Positions 7,693 to 15,306 of a stretch of 18,290 nucleotides of DNA are shown here, one piece after another. Source of the stretch: Thiotrichales bacterium (GTDB taxonomy: Bacteria; Pseudomonadota; Gammaproteobacteria; UWMA-0217); contig JANTGD010000021.1 in the NCBI GenBank assembly GCA_024763135.1, positions 1-18,290 of the forward strand, in the 5' to 3' direction. Made by a program: the position numbers and the translations under genes. How positions within the stretch are numbered: position 1 is the stretch's first letter; each line of letters starts with the position of its first letter. The notes under the pieces are model-generated. The model saw only the letters and a program-made list of their open reading frames with translations, searched no databases and had not been told where the DNA came from.

Positions 7693-8428
7693 TTCTAATC
7701 GACCACCTTGGTTGATGAAACGCATCGTGCCGCGATTAGCGATCCGACGCCCACAGCAAAATCTATTGGCTAGTACATCGCCAACACGATATTGACGAGG
7801 TACTAGTTATAGCAGCTGCAGCGCAGCTGCATCCGCGGGTAACGGCCAGAGTCAATATTGGCTCAAGTTCAGGCTGACCAGCGCGATGGTAAAGAGGATG
7901 GATGGCCGTGGCTTTTCCCCTGTAACGACTCAGCTAACCCCTGAAATGCGCCAGCTCGGCGCTAAAAAATGCCATCGTCACTTGTAGACTCACATTTCTC
8001 GCCTTGACCTGACGTCTTTCAGAGGCAATCTGAGCAGTGGCTTCATGTTTTGATAATTCGCTGAGTCGTTACGATCAGAGCTTCTTCAGGTGGGTATCCT
8101 GCCGGTTTCACCCTGTTCCCCCGGCGCGGGTGTCTTTTGGTTTACAGCAAGGATGAATCCAGCGACCCAATAGACCGCATTCCGGGCAACAGGTATGCGC
8201 TGGTTCGGTGTTGTGACGGCTCACTGGTCTTTCGGCCCGGCATCGCCGGGGGAGTGTCATTGATCGTATGGGAGCTGAATTTGTAGGCTGTGGTGACGAG
8301 AGGAACCGCATCGATGGAGAAAGCGGCTAAAGAGTCCGCGAAGCCGGTTGGATGCCCGACTACGCGGTTGTTTTAGCGTTAGCTGACTTTGTGCTTTCAG
8401 GCTCTTAATCTGCAGCACTTGCCGTGGC
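7693..8428. other. Gene-free intergenic region with inverted repeats
   Basis: About 735 bases between the start of the chemotaxis receptor gene and the end of fxsA. From the left it holds an inverted repeat ATATTGAC (7789-7796) / GTCAATAT (7851-7858). Between those arms is GCAGCTGC-AGC-GCAGCTGC (about 7814-7832). Next come family 2-ended copy C (7922-8072) and a family 3 end fragment (8073-8083). From 8084 to 8428 I see nothing I can name. The frame at 8108-8311 (-) contains CPEC and other cysteines, but has no start context or family match that I recognise. Confidence 0.5.
7922..8072. mobile_element. Family 2-ended element, copy C (different interior)
   Basis: A 151-bp interval bounded by 13-bp perfect inverted repeats GTAACGACTCAGC (7922-7934) and GCTGAGTCGTTAC (8060-8072), the same ends as copies A and B. 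The interior does not align with those copies, so it may be a distinct element mobilised by the same enzyme. The right end is immediately followed by GATCAGAGCTTC, the end sequence of family 3. No target duplication is apparent. An internal hairpin GCGCC-AGCTC-GGCGC lies near 7948-7962. Confidence 0.6.
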
Positions 8429-8911
8429 TCAGTGTCGGCGGTGATCATCCTGATCGTCCACGCTGTATTCGCCTTCGAGGGTTCTGCCGCGGCCATGCTT
8501 GGAGTCGTCGTCCTGAGGGCGGTGCTGCGTATACACCGAGTGCCCGGACACGCCGAAAAAGCTGAAGTTTACGCGCCTGAGTATCGCACGAATCATCGCT
8601 TTGCGGGTCAACGGAAACAAGCAGAGAAACCCAATGGCATCGGTAAAAAATCCCGGTGTCAGCAACAGAGCGCCGCCAAACACCAGCGCCAGCCCTTCCA
8701 TGACCTCCTGGGCAGGCATGCGACCTTCGGCGAGCGAGCGCTGATAGCGTTGCAAAGTCGCCAGCCCCTGTTGCCTTAGTAACGCAGTGCCAATCACCGC
8801 CGTGAGAATGACGATTAACAGCGTGGGGATAACACCGATCAGACTACCGACCTTGATCAGCAGATAGAGCTCGATAATGGGAACAAGAATGAAAAGAATG
8901 AGGATAGGCAT
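8429..8911 (-). CDS. fxsA: FxsA family membrane protein
   Basis: A 160-residue inner-membrane protein of the FxsA family, known in E. coli as a suppressor of F-exclusion of phage T7. It opens with the family-typical hydrophobic start (MPILILFILVPIIELYLLIK). Next come a second membrane stretch (IPTLLIVILTAVIGTALL), the conserved RQQGL...R segment with a small amphipathic region, and a third hydrophobic stretch around LLLTPGFFTDAIGF, the family signature LTPGFxTD. The cytoplasmic tail is charged and ends with an EGEY motif and an acidic/His-rich terminus, as is common in homologues. The start at 8911 has only a poor ribosome-binding site. Family 1 copy 3 begins 41 bp upstream, so the promoter may lie in or beyond that element. 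Confidence 0.93.
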   Translation of the reverse strand: MPILILFILVPIIELYLLIKVGSLIGVIPTLLIVILTAVIGTALLRQQGLATLQRYQRSLAEGRMPAQEVMEGLALVFGGALLLTPGFFTDAIGFLCLFPLTRKAMIRAILRRVNFSFFGVSGHSVYTQHRPQDDDSKHGRGRTLEGEYSVDDQDDHRRH

Positions 8912-8952
8912 CCGAGTATTATTGGGGCTTTGCAGGCAAGTTTCAAAATAAA

Positions 8953-9115
8953 CCTAAAAACCTCAGTTGGATCACAATAGTCCACGCAAGCTCTTGGTGC
9001 ACCTGGCAAATCAGAAAACCCTCTCATCACCAATAAGGTGAACACGAGTTTTTCCGATTCACCATGCACACCAATATCTTACGCGCCTTTTTTGCGCTCA
9101 ACTGAGGTTTTTAGG
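8953..9115 (+). mobile_element. Family 1 small inverted-repeat element, copy 3 (complete)
   Basis: A 163-bp unit with 17-bp perfect terminal inverted repeats CCTAAAAACCTCAGTTG (8953-8969) and CAACTGAGGTTTTTAGG (9099-9115). It is flanked by an exact 5-bp direct repeat ATAAA (8948-8952 and 9116-9120). The interior contains the palindrome GGTGCACC and the hairpin TCACC-AATAA-GGTGA. Its right target duplication is directly followed by the family 3 end at 9121. It lies between divergent fxsA and the thioredoxin-like gene, where it could affect transcription of either. Confidence 0.9.
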
Positions 9116-9120
9116 ATAAA

Positions 9121-9205
9121 GGAAACTCTGATCAATTCGTAACACGGCATCTTGCGGCGCGAAATCGTCCAGTTCAAGGCGCGGATCTTCGCAATAGCTG
9201 GTTAT
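9121..9205 (-). mobile_element. Family 3 element, truncated copy with flipped core
   Basis: Starts with the family 3 end GGAAACTCTGATCAATT. The first 47 bases match the complement of the right end of the element at 17406-17566 at 42 of 47 positions. After the shared AAATCG, the sequence (TCCAGTTCAAGGCGCGG and on) follows the opposite arm of that element, so the central segment is inverted relative to the full copy. Similarity fades near 9205, before the second terminal repeat, so this copy is truncated or decayed. It lies upstream of the thioredoxin-like gene. Confidence 0.68.
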
Positions 9206-9334
9206 GGCGCGCCCCAGACGGGCTGACGGCGCCTGCCGGTGACATGCCCTGGAAACCCCGGGGCAATGTGCTTGCCACCCATCGTATCCACCCAGATAAT
9301 GCAGGCCTTGAATCAATCACCTGGGTAGCAACGA

Positions 9335-9892
9335 ATGATGCAACGCAACGTTTCACTTCGGCGACGATTTTGGCTTTTGCTCCTGATACCGCTCGCGCTG
9401 TACGGCACCGTCTCCTGGGCGAAACCGCGTGACCCCGGCCAGTTTTTCTTTCAGGAAACCTTTGGTGACCTACAGGAGGAGCTGGCGATTGCGAAGGAAG
9501 AAGGCAAGCAGGGCGTGGTGATTTTTTTCGAGATGGACGACTGCCCTTTTTGTCACCGGATGAAACAAACGGTGCTCAATCAGCCCGAGGTGCAGGACTA
9601 TTACCGCAAACATTTCCGCGTGATTTCGCTGGATATCGAGGGCGATGTGGAGATGACTGACTTTCAGGGTAACAGCGTCTCGCAGAAGGATTTTGCCTTC
9701 AAACAGTTCCGCGTGCGCGCCACGCCGGTCATCGCCTTTTTTGACTTACAAGGCAATCTCGTCATGCGCTATACGGGCGCCACAAAAGATGCTCAGGAAT
9801 TCTTGTTACTCGGGCGTTTTGTTGCCGAGGGTCACTATAAAACCAGCAAATTCACGCGATTCAAACGCGCTCAAACCACCCGGCAACCCTGA
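9335..9892 (+). CDS. Exported thioredoxin-fold protein (CPFC active site, SoxW-like)
   Basis: A 185-residue protein with a basic N-terminus, a hydrophobic stretch (about residues 12-25) and a probable signal-peptidase site after SWA (Ala29). The mature part is thioredoxin-like: strand VVIFFEM, active-site motif CPFC (Cys70, Cys73) followed by HRMK, and the cis-proline Pro131 in ATPVIAFFD, then GNLVMRYTG. The layout resembles periplasmic thioredoxins of the SoxW/thioredoxin_2 type that reduce partner disulfides in sulfur-oxidising bacteria; the SoxW comparison is from memory of the family, not a search. Alternative ATGs at 9335 and 9338 are adjacent; the ribosome-binding site is weak (GGGTAG). 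The next gene starts about 25 nt after the stop, so they are probably cotranscribed. Confidence 0.85.
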   Translation: MMQRNVSLRRRFWLLLLIPLALYGTVSWAKPRDPGQFFFQETFGDLQEELAIAKEEGKQGVVIFFEMDDCPFCHRMKQTVLNQPEVQDYYRKHFRVISLDIEGDVEMTDFQGNSVSQKDFAFKQFRVRATPVIAFFDLQGNLVMRYTGATKDAQEFLLLGRFVAEGHYKTSKFTRFKRAQTTRQP

Positions 9893-9918
9893 GCCGCGCG
9901 CGTCGTTCTACCGTGCCT

Positions 9919-11253
9919 ATGCGACAACTCCATTGCGTTAGCTGCCTGCCAGAAACTTTGTGCTTATTCTTGAGCCTTTCGTTATGGCAACCCGCCCATG
10001 CCGAGCAATCTCCGTTGCCTGAGCCCTTGACACTAGAGGCAGCGCTGAACGCCGTTGACGACCAGCATCCCTCGATTGCCACCGCGCGTGCGGCGGAACA
10101 GCTTGCACGCGCTGGCGAGCAACAAGCGCGCGCTCAGGACGATGCACGTCTGGCACTGAATCTCGAAGCGCGACGCGTCGAACCCAATACACACTCGGCC
10201 AGCCAGGATCGGGATGACTCCCGCGCAAGCCTCACCTTATCGAAAACGCTCTATGATTTCGGGCGTACCCGGCAGCGCGTGGAAGCTTCCCGGCAACTCG
10301 TCACGGCGCGTGTCCAGTCGAGCACACTCGCCCGGCAGCAATTACGGCGGGCCATTATGCGAGACTACTTCGCGGTGCTCCTGGCTGACTTGGAAGCTGC
10401 CCGGGCCAATGAAGCAATGGCCATTGCGTTCGTCCGGCTCGACAAACTCAGAGACCAGCACACACTGAAAATGGTTTCGGACATCGAGCTGCTCAAACAG
10501 GAAGACCAGTATCAGTCGATTCTACTGGAACGCACCCGCGCCGAAGCCCAACAACGCCAAACCCGCAATCAGCTGGCGCTGACCCTCGATCACCCCGGTC
10601 AGCTCTCTGCAAATGTATTGGCGCCCGAACTACCTGGATTGACCACGGTCCTGCCCGATTACGCGCAGCTGGTCGATGAGGCGCGTCAAGGGAATGCGGA
10701 ACTGGCCGGCCTGCAGGCCGAGATGGCCGCTTTACAGGCCCGCAAACAGACCGCGCGGGCAGAGCGAAATCCCAATCTGTATCTACAACTCGAGGCCTGG
10801 GACTATCAACAGGAGTTCGGCTCACGTTATCCACTGGTCGCGATGCTGGGGGTCGATGTTCCCCTGTATCAAGGCAACCGCGTCAATGCCGCGATTGCCG
10901 AGCAGGAGGCGGATTTGCAAGCCCTGCGCGCACGGTATCGAGCGCGTGACTATGCCTTGCAGCAGGAACTGCTCGGCACCTGGAATCAAATTAAAACGCT
11001 GACCCTGCAACTCGAGCAGGCACGGATACGCAACGACTACCGTGAGCGCTATCTCGATCGCAGTCGGGCGTTGTATGAACTCGAAGTCGTGACCGATCTC
11101 GGCGATGCCATGACGGAACAGACAGCAGCCCGACAGTTTGCAGATCAAACCCGTTTCGAACTCGCCCTTGCGCGGGAAACGCTCGTAGCGCTCACGGGTA
11201 ACCCAGCCTACAGCGCGCTCACGCCTCCCGCCCAAAAACCGGATACGCCATGA
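9919..11253 (+). CDS. TolC-like outer-membrane efflux channel protein
   Basis: A 444-residue protein from the ATG at 9919; a GTG two codons upstream (9913) is an alternative start. It has a signal peptide with hydrophobic core CLFLSLSLW and likely cleavage after AHA. The mature chain has the two-fold repeated outer-membrane efflux architecture: LTLEAALNAVDDQHPSI near the mature N-terminus, long Ala/Arg/Gln/Glu-rich helices, SLTLSKTLYDFGRTRQRVEA in the first half, and GVDVPLYQGNRVNAAIAEQE in the second. This is the TolC/OEP pattern of helices plus short beta hairpins. The last codons overlap the following membrane-fusion gene by 4 nt (ATGA). It presumably forms the outer-membrane exit duct of a tripartite exporter, but no inner-membrane pump gene is adjacent. 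Confidence 0.91.
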   Translation: MRQLHCVSCLPETLCLFLSLSLWQPAHAEQSPLPEPLTLEAALNAVDDQHPSIATARAAEQLARAGEQQARAQDDARLALNLEARRVEPNTHSASQDRDDSRASLTLSKTLYDFGRTRQRVEASRQLVTARVQSSTLARQQLRRAIMRDYFAVLLADLEAARANEAMAIAFVRLDKLRDQHTLKMVSDIELLKQEDQYQSILLERTRAEAQQRQTRNQLALTLDHPGQLSANVLAPELPGLTTVLPDYAQLVDEARQGNAELAGLQAEMAALQARKQTARAERNPNLYLQLEAWDYQQEFGSRYPLVAMLGVDVPLYQGNRVNAAIAEQEADLQALRARYRARDYALQQELLGTWNQIKTLTLQLEQARIRNDYRERYLDRSRALYELEVVTDLGDAMTEQTAARQFADQTRFELALARETLVALTGNPAYSALTPPAQKPDTP

Positions 11254-11999
11254 AACGCATCAAGTTGATTGTCTTGTCATCGATACTGTGGATCAGCACT
11301 GCCGTTTATGCCGAGGAATGGCCTGCGCGACTCGAGTGGGCGCAGCCCATCGCGCTTTCCACACCCCTGAGTGGGCGCATCAGCGCGGTCAAGGTGGTGG
11401 TCGGCGATCGCGTGAAACCAGGACAGCTTTTGGCCACGCTCGACGCCCGCCCCTACCAGGCCAGGCTCAAACGCGCGCGTGCCGAAGTGACGCGTTTGCA
11501 AGCCGCACTCACAATTGCTGAACGCGATCACACGCAAGTCCAGGAACTCTATGATCGGACCGTCGCATCCGCCACCGAGCTGCAGGATGCGCAAGTGCGT
11601 GTTACGAGTGCACAAGCGCTGTTGCAGCGCGCCCAAGCGGATGTGCTTCAAGCGCAACTCGATCTTGAATACAGCCAAATACGCGCCCCGTTTGGCGGCA
11701 TCATTGTCGACCGGAACATCCATCCGGGTAGCACTGTGGTCAACCAGCTGCAGGCCACACCGCTGCTGATTCTGGCCAAACCAGACCGCTATCGGGTTAC
11801 CGCGAGCGTACCTGCCGCCGAGCCCTTCATTCACCTTTCCGTTGGCGACCCCGTATCGATCCGCATAATGGGTGAGGCTTATACAGGGCAGCTGGAGCGC
11901 CTGCAGCCACAAGCCTCAGGCACCCTGGAGATCAGCGCGCGCTTCGACACCACCCACTCCATCCCCCGCGGCAGCCTGGCGAGGATCAGTCTGCCCTGA
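11250..11999 (+). CDS. Short periplasmic membrane-fusion (HlyD/AcrA-type) protein
   Basis: A 249-residue adaptor. It has a signal peptide of about 21 residues ending VYA, with no lipobox Cys. A lipoyl-like half-motif follows at about 35-66 (LSGRISAVKVVVGDRVKPGQ, then LLATLD). Next is an alpha-helical hairpin at about 67-140, the second lipoyl half (IRAPFGGIIVDRNIHPGSTV), and a beta-barrel portion to the end. It is shorter than typical RND adaptors (about 350-400 residues) and stops after the beta-barrel, so the membrane-proximal domain appears to be missing. Its start overlaps the TolC-like stop (ATGA), showing translational coupling. It should bridge the channel to an inner-membrane transporter encoded elsewhere, or the pair may work with an unusual partner. 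No frameshift is visible downstream that would extend it. Confidence 0.88.
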   Translation: MKRIKLIVLSSILWISTAVYAEEWPARLEWAQPIALSTPLSGRISAVKVVVGDRVKPGQLLATLDARPYQARLKRARAEVTRLQAALTIAERDHTQVQELYDRTVASATELQDAQVRVTSAQALLQRAQADVLQAQLDLEYSQIRAPFGGIIVDRNIHPGSTVVNQLQATPLLILAKPDRYRVTASVPAAEPFIHLSVGDPVSIRIMGEAYTGQLERLQPQASGTLEISARFDTTHSIPRGSLARISLP

Positions 12000-12395
12000 G
12001 CCAAAGCCGCTACGCCCCATAGCAACTCAGTAACAGGTGCTACCCAAGGCTCGGGACAGTACTTGTCGGTTCCCCACCCTGAATGCCCCCATAAAAAAAT
12101 CTGATTGGCGCTCGTTGGCTGTTTATGACGAGAATTGCGCCCTGTTCAACCTAGAAATTGCGCCTGGGCTACGCAAAGACGCGGCAGCAAAAGGTGTGCA
12201 TAGTCAAGCAGGAAACGCGTACTCATCTTTGTAGTGACGCGCTTTTTTTTGGTTTTGCCAACTGCGCCGAGGGCTTGTGAGGACTTACGCGATCCAACCG
12301 CGGTTTCCAGGTTCAAATGCTTTCGGGGCCGCAGGCTCATTGGCTTTCCAATCGCGGCAAATGCTGTGCCCCCCTATTTCGAGACCCCAAGGCTC
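12000..12395. other. Intergenic region upstream of soeA
   Basis: Nearly 400 bases between the membrane-fusion gene and soeA. It contains family 1 copy 4 (12150-12311) and a small perfect hairpin ATTGG-CTTT-CCAAT (12339-12352). No terminator with a clear U-tract was found after the fusion gene, and no confident promoter for soeA. Open frames crossing the repeat, including the in-frame extension of soeA back to 12234, look spurious. Confidence 0.6.
12150..12311 (-). mobile_element. Family 1 small inverted-repeat element, copy 4 (diverged, reversed)
   Basis: A 162-bp unit in the opposite orientation to copies 1-3. It runs from CCTAGAAATTGCGCCTG (12150-12166) to CAACCGCGGTTTCCAGG (12295-12311). 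Aligned with the complement of copy 3, the last 58 positions match at 43 and the first 52 at 32, both without gaps, including GGTGTGCAT at the same offset. It is flanked by the exact 5-bp direct repeat TTCAA (12145-12149 and 12312-12316). The terminal arms are no longer perfect, but as RNA they still pair at about 14 of 17 positions counting G-U. It ends 84 bp before the soeA start. Confidence 0.82.
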
Positions 12396-15302
12396 ATGCA
12401 GTACACGAAAACTCCGACCGAAGACGCCAAAGTAGACGTCAAAACTACGACTTGCTACATGTGCGCGTGCCGCTGTGGCATCAAAGTGACCGTTAAAGAC
12501 GGTGAAATTCGCTACATTCAGGGAAATCCCAACCACCCGCTCAATAAAGGCGTCCTGTGTGCCAAAGGGGCATCCGGCATTATGAAGCAGTATTCGCCGG
12601 CACGCCTGACCAAGCCACTGTTACGCGATCCCAACAGTGAACGCGGTGAAGGCAAATTCAAAGAGATTTCCTGGGAGGAAGCCTTCGACCTGATGGAAAA
12701 ACGTCTTGGCAAGATTCGCTCCGAGGATCCCAAGAAATTCGCGCTGTTTACCGGACGCGACCAGATGCAGGCCCTCACAGGGCTATTTGCTAAGAGCTAT
12801 GGCACACCCAACTACGCCGCGCACGGCGGGTTTTGCTCAGTGAATATGGCGGCGGGCATGATTTACTCTATCGGCGGTTCATTCTGGGAGTTCGGTGGCC
12901 CCGATCTGGAACGCTCGAAACTGTTTTTTATGATTGGCACGGCGGAAGACCACCATTCCAATCCCATGAAAAAAGAGTTGTCAAAATTCAAGCGCAATGG
13001 CGGACGCTTCGTTGCCATCAATCCGGTACGTACCGGCTACGCCGCGATTGCCGATGAATGGGTGCCGATACGCCCAGGTACCGATGGTGCGTTATTTTTG
13101 GCGCTCATTCATGAAATCATCAAACTGGGACTATATGATCGCGATTTTCTGGTGCGCTACACGAATGCGGCCGAGCTCGTCAATCTGGACGAAGCCACCA
13201 ATGAGTTTGGCATGTTCATGCGTAGCGATGTCCCGGTAGAAGAAGGTTGCTTCGATCCACCTAACAAGCTTTGGTGGAGCAAGGCCGATGACGCGCCCGT
13301 CGATGCCACCCGCAACGGGGTCGATCCCTACCTGATGGGAGAATTCGCATTACCCGACGGCACCCCGGTCAAGCCTGCATTTCAACTGCTCAAGGAACGC
13401 GTTGAAGACCACACACCCGAATGGGCCGCGGAGATTACGGGCATACCAGCCGAAACCATTCGCCGTTTGGCGCACGAAATGGGGATCGTCGCGCGGGATC
13501 AAAAGATCGAGCTGCCGATCCAATGGACCGACAGCTGGGGCCAGGATCACGACACGGTCATCGGCAATCCCGTCTCCTTTCACGCCATGCGTGGCCTGGC
13601 TGCGCATTCCAATGGGTTTCAGGCGATTCGCGGCCTGAGCGTGCTGATGACCATTCTGGGTACCATCGACCGTCCCGGAGGCTTTCGCCACAAAGCCCCG
13701 TTTCCGCGCCCGATTCCACCCTGCCCCAAACCGCCCAAAAGCCCGGATGAAATCCAACCCAATACCCCGCTGCATGCCACGCCGCTTGGCTTTCCGACCG
13801 ATCCCGCCGATCTGTTCATCGACGACGAGGGCGAACCTGTGCGTATCGATAAAGGATTTTCCTGGGAGTACCCGCTGTCTGCACATGGTCTGATGCATAA
13901 CGCCATCACCAATGCTTGGCGGGGAGACCCCTACCGTATCGACACGCTATTGCTGTTTATGGCGAATATGGCATGGAATTCCTCCATGAATACCGAGGAA
14001 GTGCGCAAGATGCTCGTCGATAAGGATGAAACTGGTGAGTACAAAATTCCTTTTATTATTGTTGCGGATGCCTACCGCTCCGAAACGGTCGATTTTGGCG
14101 ACCTGATCCTGCCCGATACCACCTATCTGGAGCGGTATGACGCCATGTCCATGCTCGACCGTCCGATTTCGGAATACGATGGACCCGTGGATTCGGTACG
14201 AGTACCCATTCTCCCTCCTAAAGAAGACTGCAAGCCCTTTCAGGATGTGCTTGTCGAGCTGGGTTCACGTTTGCGCCTGCCCACTTTTGTTGACGAAGAA
14301 GGGAATCGCAAATACCACGACTATAAAGACTTCGTGATCAACTTCGAAACGGCGCCCGGTTCCGGATTCGGTTTTCTCGCCGGGTGGCGCGGCAAGGATG
14401 GCAGCAAGTCGCTGCGTGGGGAACCCAACCCCAACCAATGGGAACGCTATGCGGAAAACGATTGCGTTTTTCACTATGAATTGCCCAAGTCCTTCCAATA
14501 CATGCGTAACTGGAACAAAGGCTATTTACATTGGGCGCAAGAACACGGCTTGGCACGCTATGCAGAACCGATCAACCTGCACCTTTATTCAGAAATCCTG
14601 CAGAAGTTCCGGCGCGCAGCTGAAGGCAAAACTACGGGCCGGCAGCCGCCAGAGCGGCTACGCAATCGGGTGAAAACCTATTTTGATCCCCTGCCTTTTT
14701 ATCATGAGCCGCTGGAAACCCAGCTCATCGACAAGCACAAGTATCCTTTGACTGCGCTCACCCAGCGCCCTATGGCCATGTACCATTCCTGGGATTCGCA
14801 AAATGCCTGGTTGCGCCAGATTCACACGCACAACTATCTCTATTTGAGTCCCGCTGTGGGCAAAGCGAATGACTTTCAGGATGGCGACTGGGTATGGGTC
14901 GAATCAGCGCATGGCAAAGTCCGCTGTATGTGCCGGTTTTCCGAAGCGGTGGAGCCCGGCACGGTCTGGACCTGGAATGCCATTGGTAAGGCCTCGGGGA
15001 CCTGGGGCCTGTTGCCCAATGCCAATGAGTCCAAAAAGGGCTTTCTTCTCAATCACGTAATTGCCGAAGAGTTACCCGCACACTCGGCGGGTGAGCATCT
15101 GTCCAACTCCGATCCAGTCACCGGCCAGGCTGCCTGGTATGACGTGCGCGTGCGGGTCTATAAAGCCGCCGACTCGGAGCCACAACAGACCGCTCCGCAG
15201 TTCAAGCCGGTCAAGCCACTGCCCGGAATGGAAAAGCGCCGCGGCAAATGGCAAGCCTACGTGGCGGGTAAGTTCCTCAAATCCATTGGTAAGCAGGGGT
15301 GA
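12396..15302 (+). CDS. soeA: Sulfite dehydrogenase molybdopterin subunit (SoeA-type)
   Basis: A 968-residue catalytic subunit of the complex iron-sulfur molybdoenzyme (DMSO reductase) family. The N-terminal [4Fe-4S] motif is Cys20-x2-Cys23-x3-Cys27-x27-Cys55. A cysteine in GGFCSVNMAAG (Cys147) fits the molybdenum ligand position. The C-terminal part (YPLTALTQRP...HSWDSQNAWLRQIH...FQDGDWVWVES) is the molybdopterin-dinucleotide-binding domain. There is no twin-arginine signal, so the enzyme is cytoplasmic, as for SoeA; that, together with the soeB/soeC order, favours sulfite:quinone oxidoreductase over periplasmic polysulfide or thiosulfate reductases. The start at 12396 is chosen because the open frame continues to an ATG at 12234, but those 54 residues are encoded largely by family 1 copy 4. 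The ribosome-binding site is weak (AAGG very close to the ATG). It is followed after 4 nt by soeB. Confidence 0.9.
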   Translation: MQYTKTPTEDAKVDVKTTTCYMCACRCGIKVTVKDGEIRYIQGNPNHPLNKGVLCAKGASGIMKQYSPARLTKPLLRDPNSERGEGKFKEISWEEAFDLMEKRLGKIRSEDPKKFALFTGRDQMQALTGLFAKSYGTPNYAAHGGFCSVNMAAGMIYSIGGSFWEFGGPDLERSKLFFMIGTAEDHHSNPMKKELSKFKRNGGRFVAINPVRTGYAAIADEWVPIRPGTDGALFLALIHEIIKLGLYDRDFLVRYTNAAELVNLDEATNEFGMFMRSDVPVEEGCFDPPNKLWWSKADDAPVDATRNGVDPYLMGEFALPDGTPVKPAFQLLKERVEDHTPEWAAEITGIPAETIRRLAHEMGIVARDQKIELPIQWTDSWGQDHDTVIGNPVSFHAMRGLAAHSNGFQAIRGLSVLMTILGTIDRPGGFRHKAPFPRPIPPCPKPPKSPDEIQPNTPLHATPLGFPTDPADLFIDDEGEPVRIDKGFSWEYPLSAHGLMHNAITNAWRGDPYRIDTLLLFMANMAWNSSMNTEEVRKMLVDKDETGEYKIPFIIVADAYRSETVDFGDLILPDTTYLERYDAMSMLDRPISEYDGPVDSVRVPILPPKEDCKPFQDVLVELGSRLRLPTFVDEEGNRKYHDYKDFVINFETAPGSGFGFLAGWRGKDGSKSLRGEPNPNQWERYAENDCVFHYELPKSFQYMRNWNKGYLHWAQEHGLARYAEPINLHLYSEILQKFRRAAEGKTTGRQPPERLRNRVKTYFDPLPFYHEPLETQLIDKHKYPLTALTQRPMAMYHSWDSQNAWLRQIHTHNYLYLSPAVGKANDFQDGDWVWVESAHGKVRCMCRFSEAVEPGTVWTWNAIGKASGTWGLLPNANESKKGFLLNHVIAEELPAHSAGEHLSNSDPVTGQAAWYDVRVRVYKAADSEPQQTAPQFKPVKPLPGMEKRRGKWQAYVAGKFLKSIGKQG

Positions 15303-15306
15303 TCTC

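Noticed and set aside
7948..7962. Hairpin GCGCC-AGCTC-GGCGC as a terminator
   Set aside because: No T-run follows on either strand in the right place, and it lies far from any gene end.
8108..8311. Small minus-strand frame with CPEC and other cysteines
   Set aside because: No ribosome-binding site, no recognisable family, and the pattern is not a full zinc-binding motif; may be chance or a transposase remnant, but cannot be supported.
11277..11912. 211-residue open frame on the minus strand
   Set aside because: Fully antisense to the membrane-fusion protein gene, which has a signal peptide and family motifs.
12234..12395. 54-residue N-terminal extension of SoeA
   Set aside because: Encoded largely by family 1 copy 4; the first conserved cysteine motif lies only 20 residues after the ATG at 12396.
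13350..13898. 182-residue open frame on the minus strand
   Set aside because: Lies within soeA, whose motifs are continuous on the + strand.
15061..15306. N-terminal extension of the soeB frame
   Set aside because: Overlaps soeA in another frame, is not protein-like, and a good ribosome-binding site precedes the ATG at 15307.
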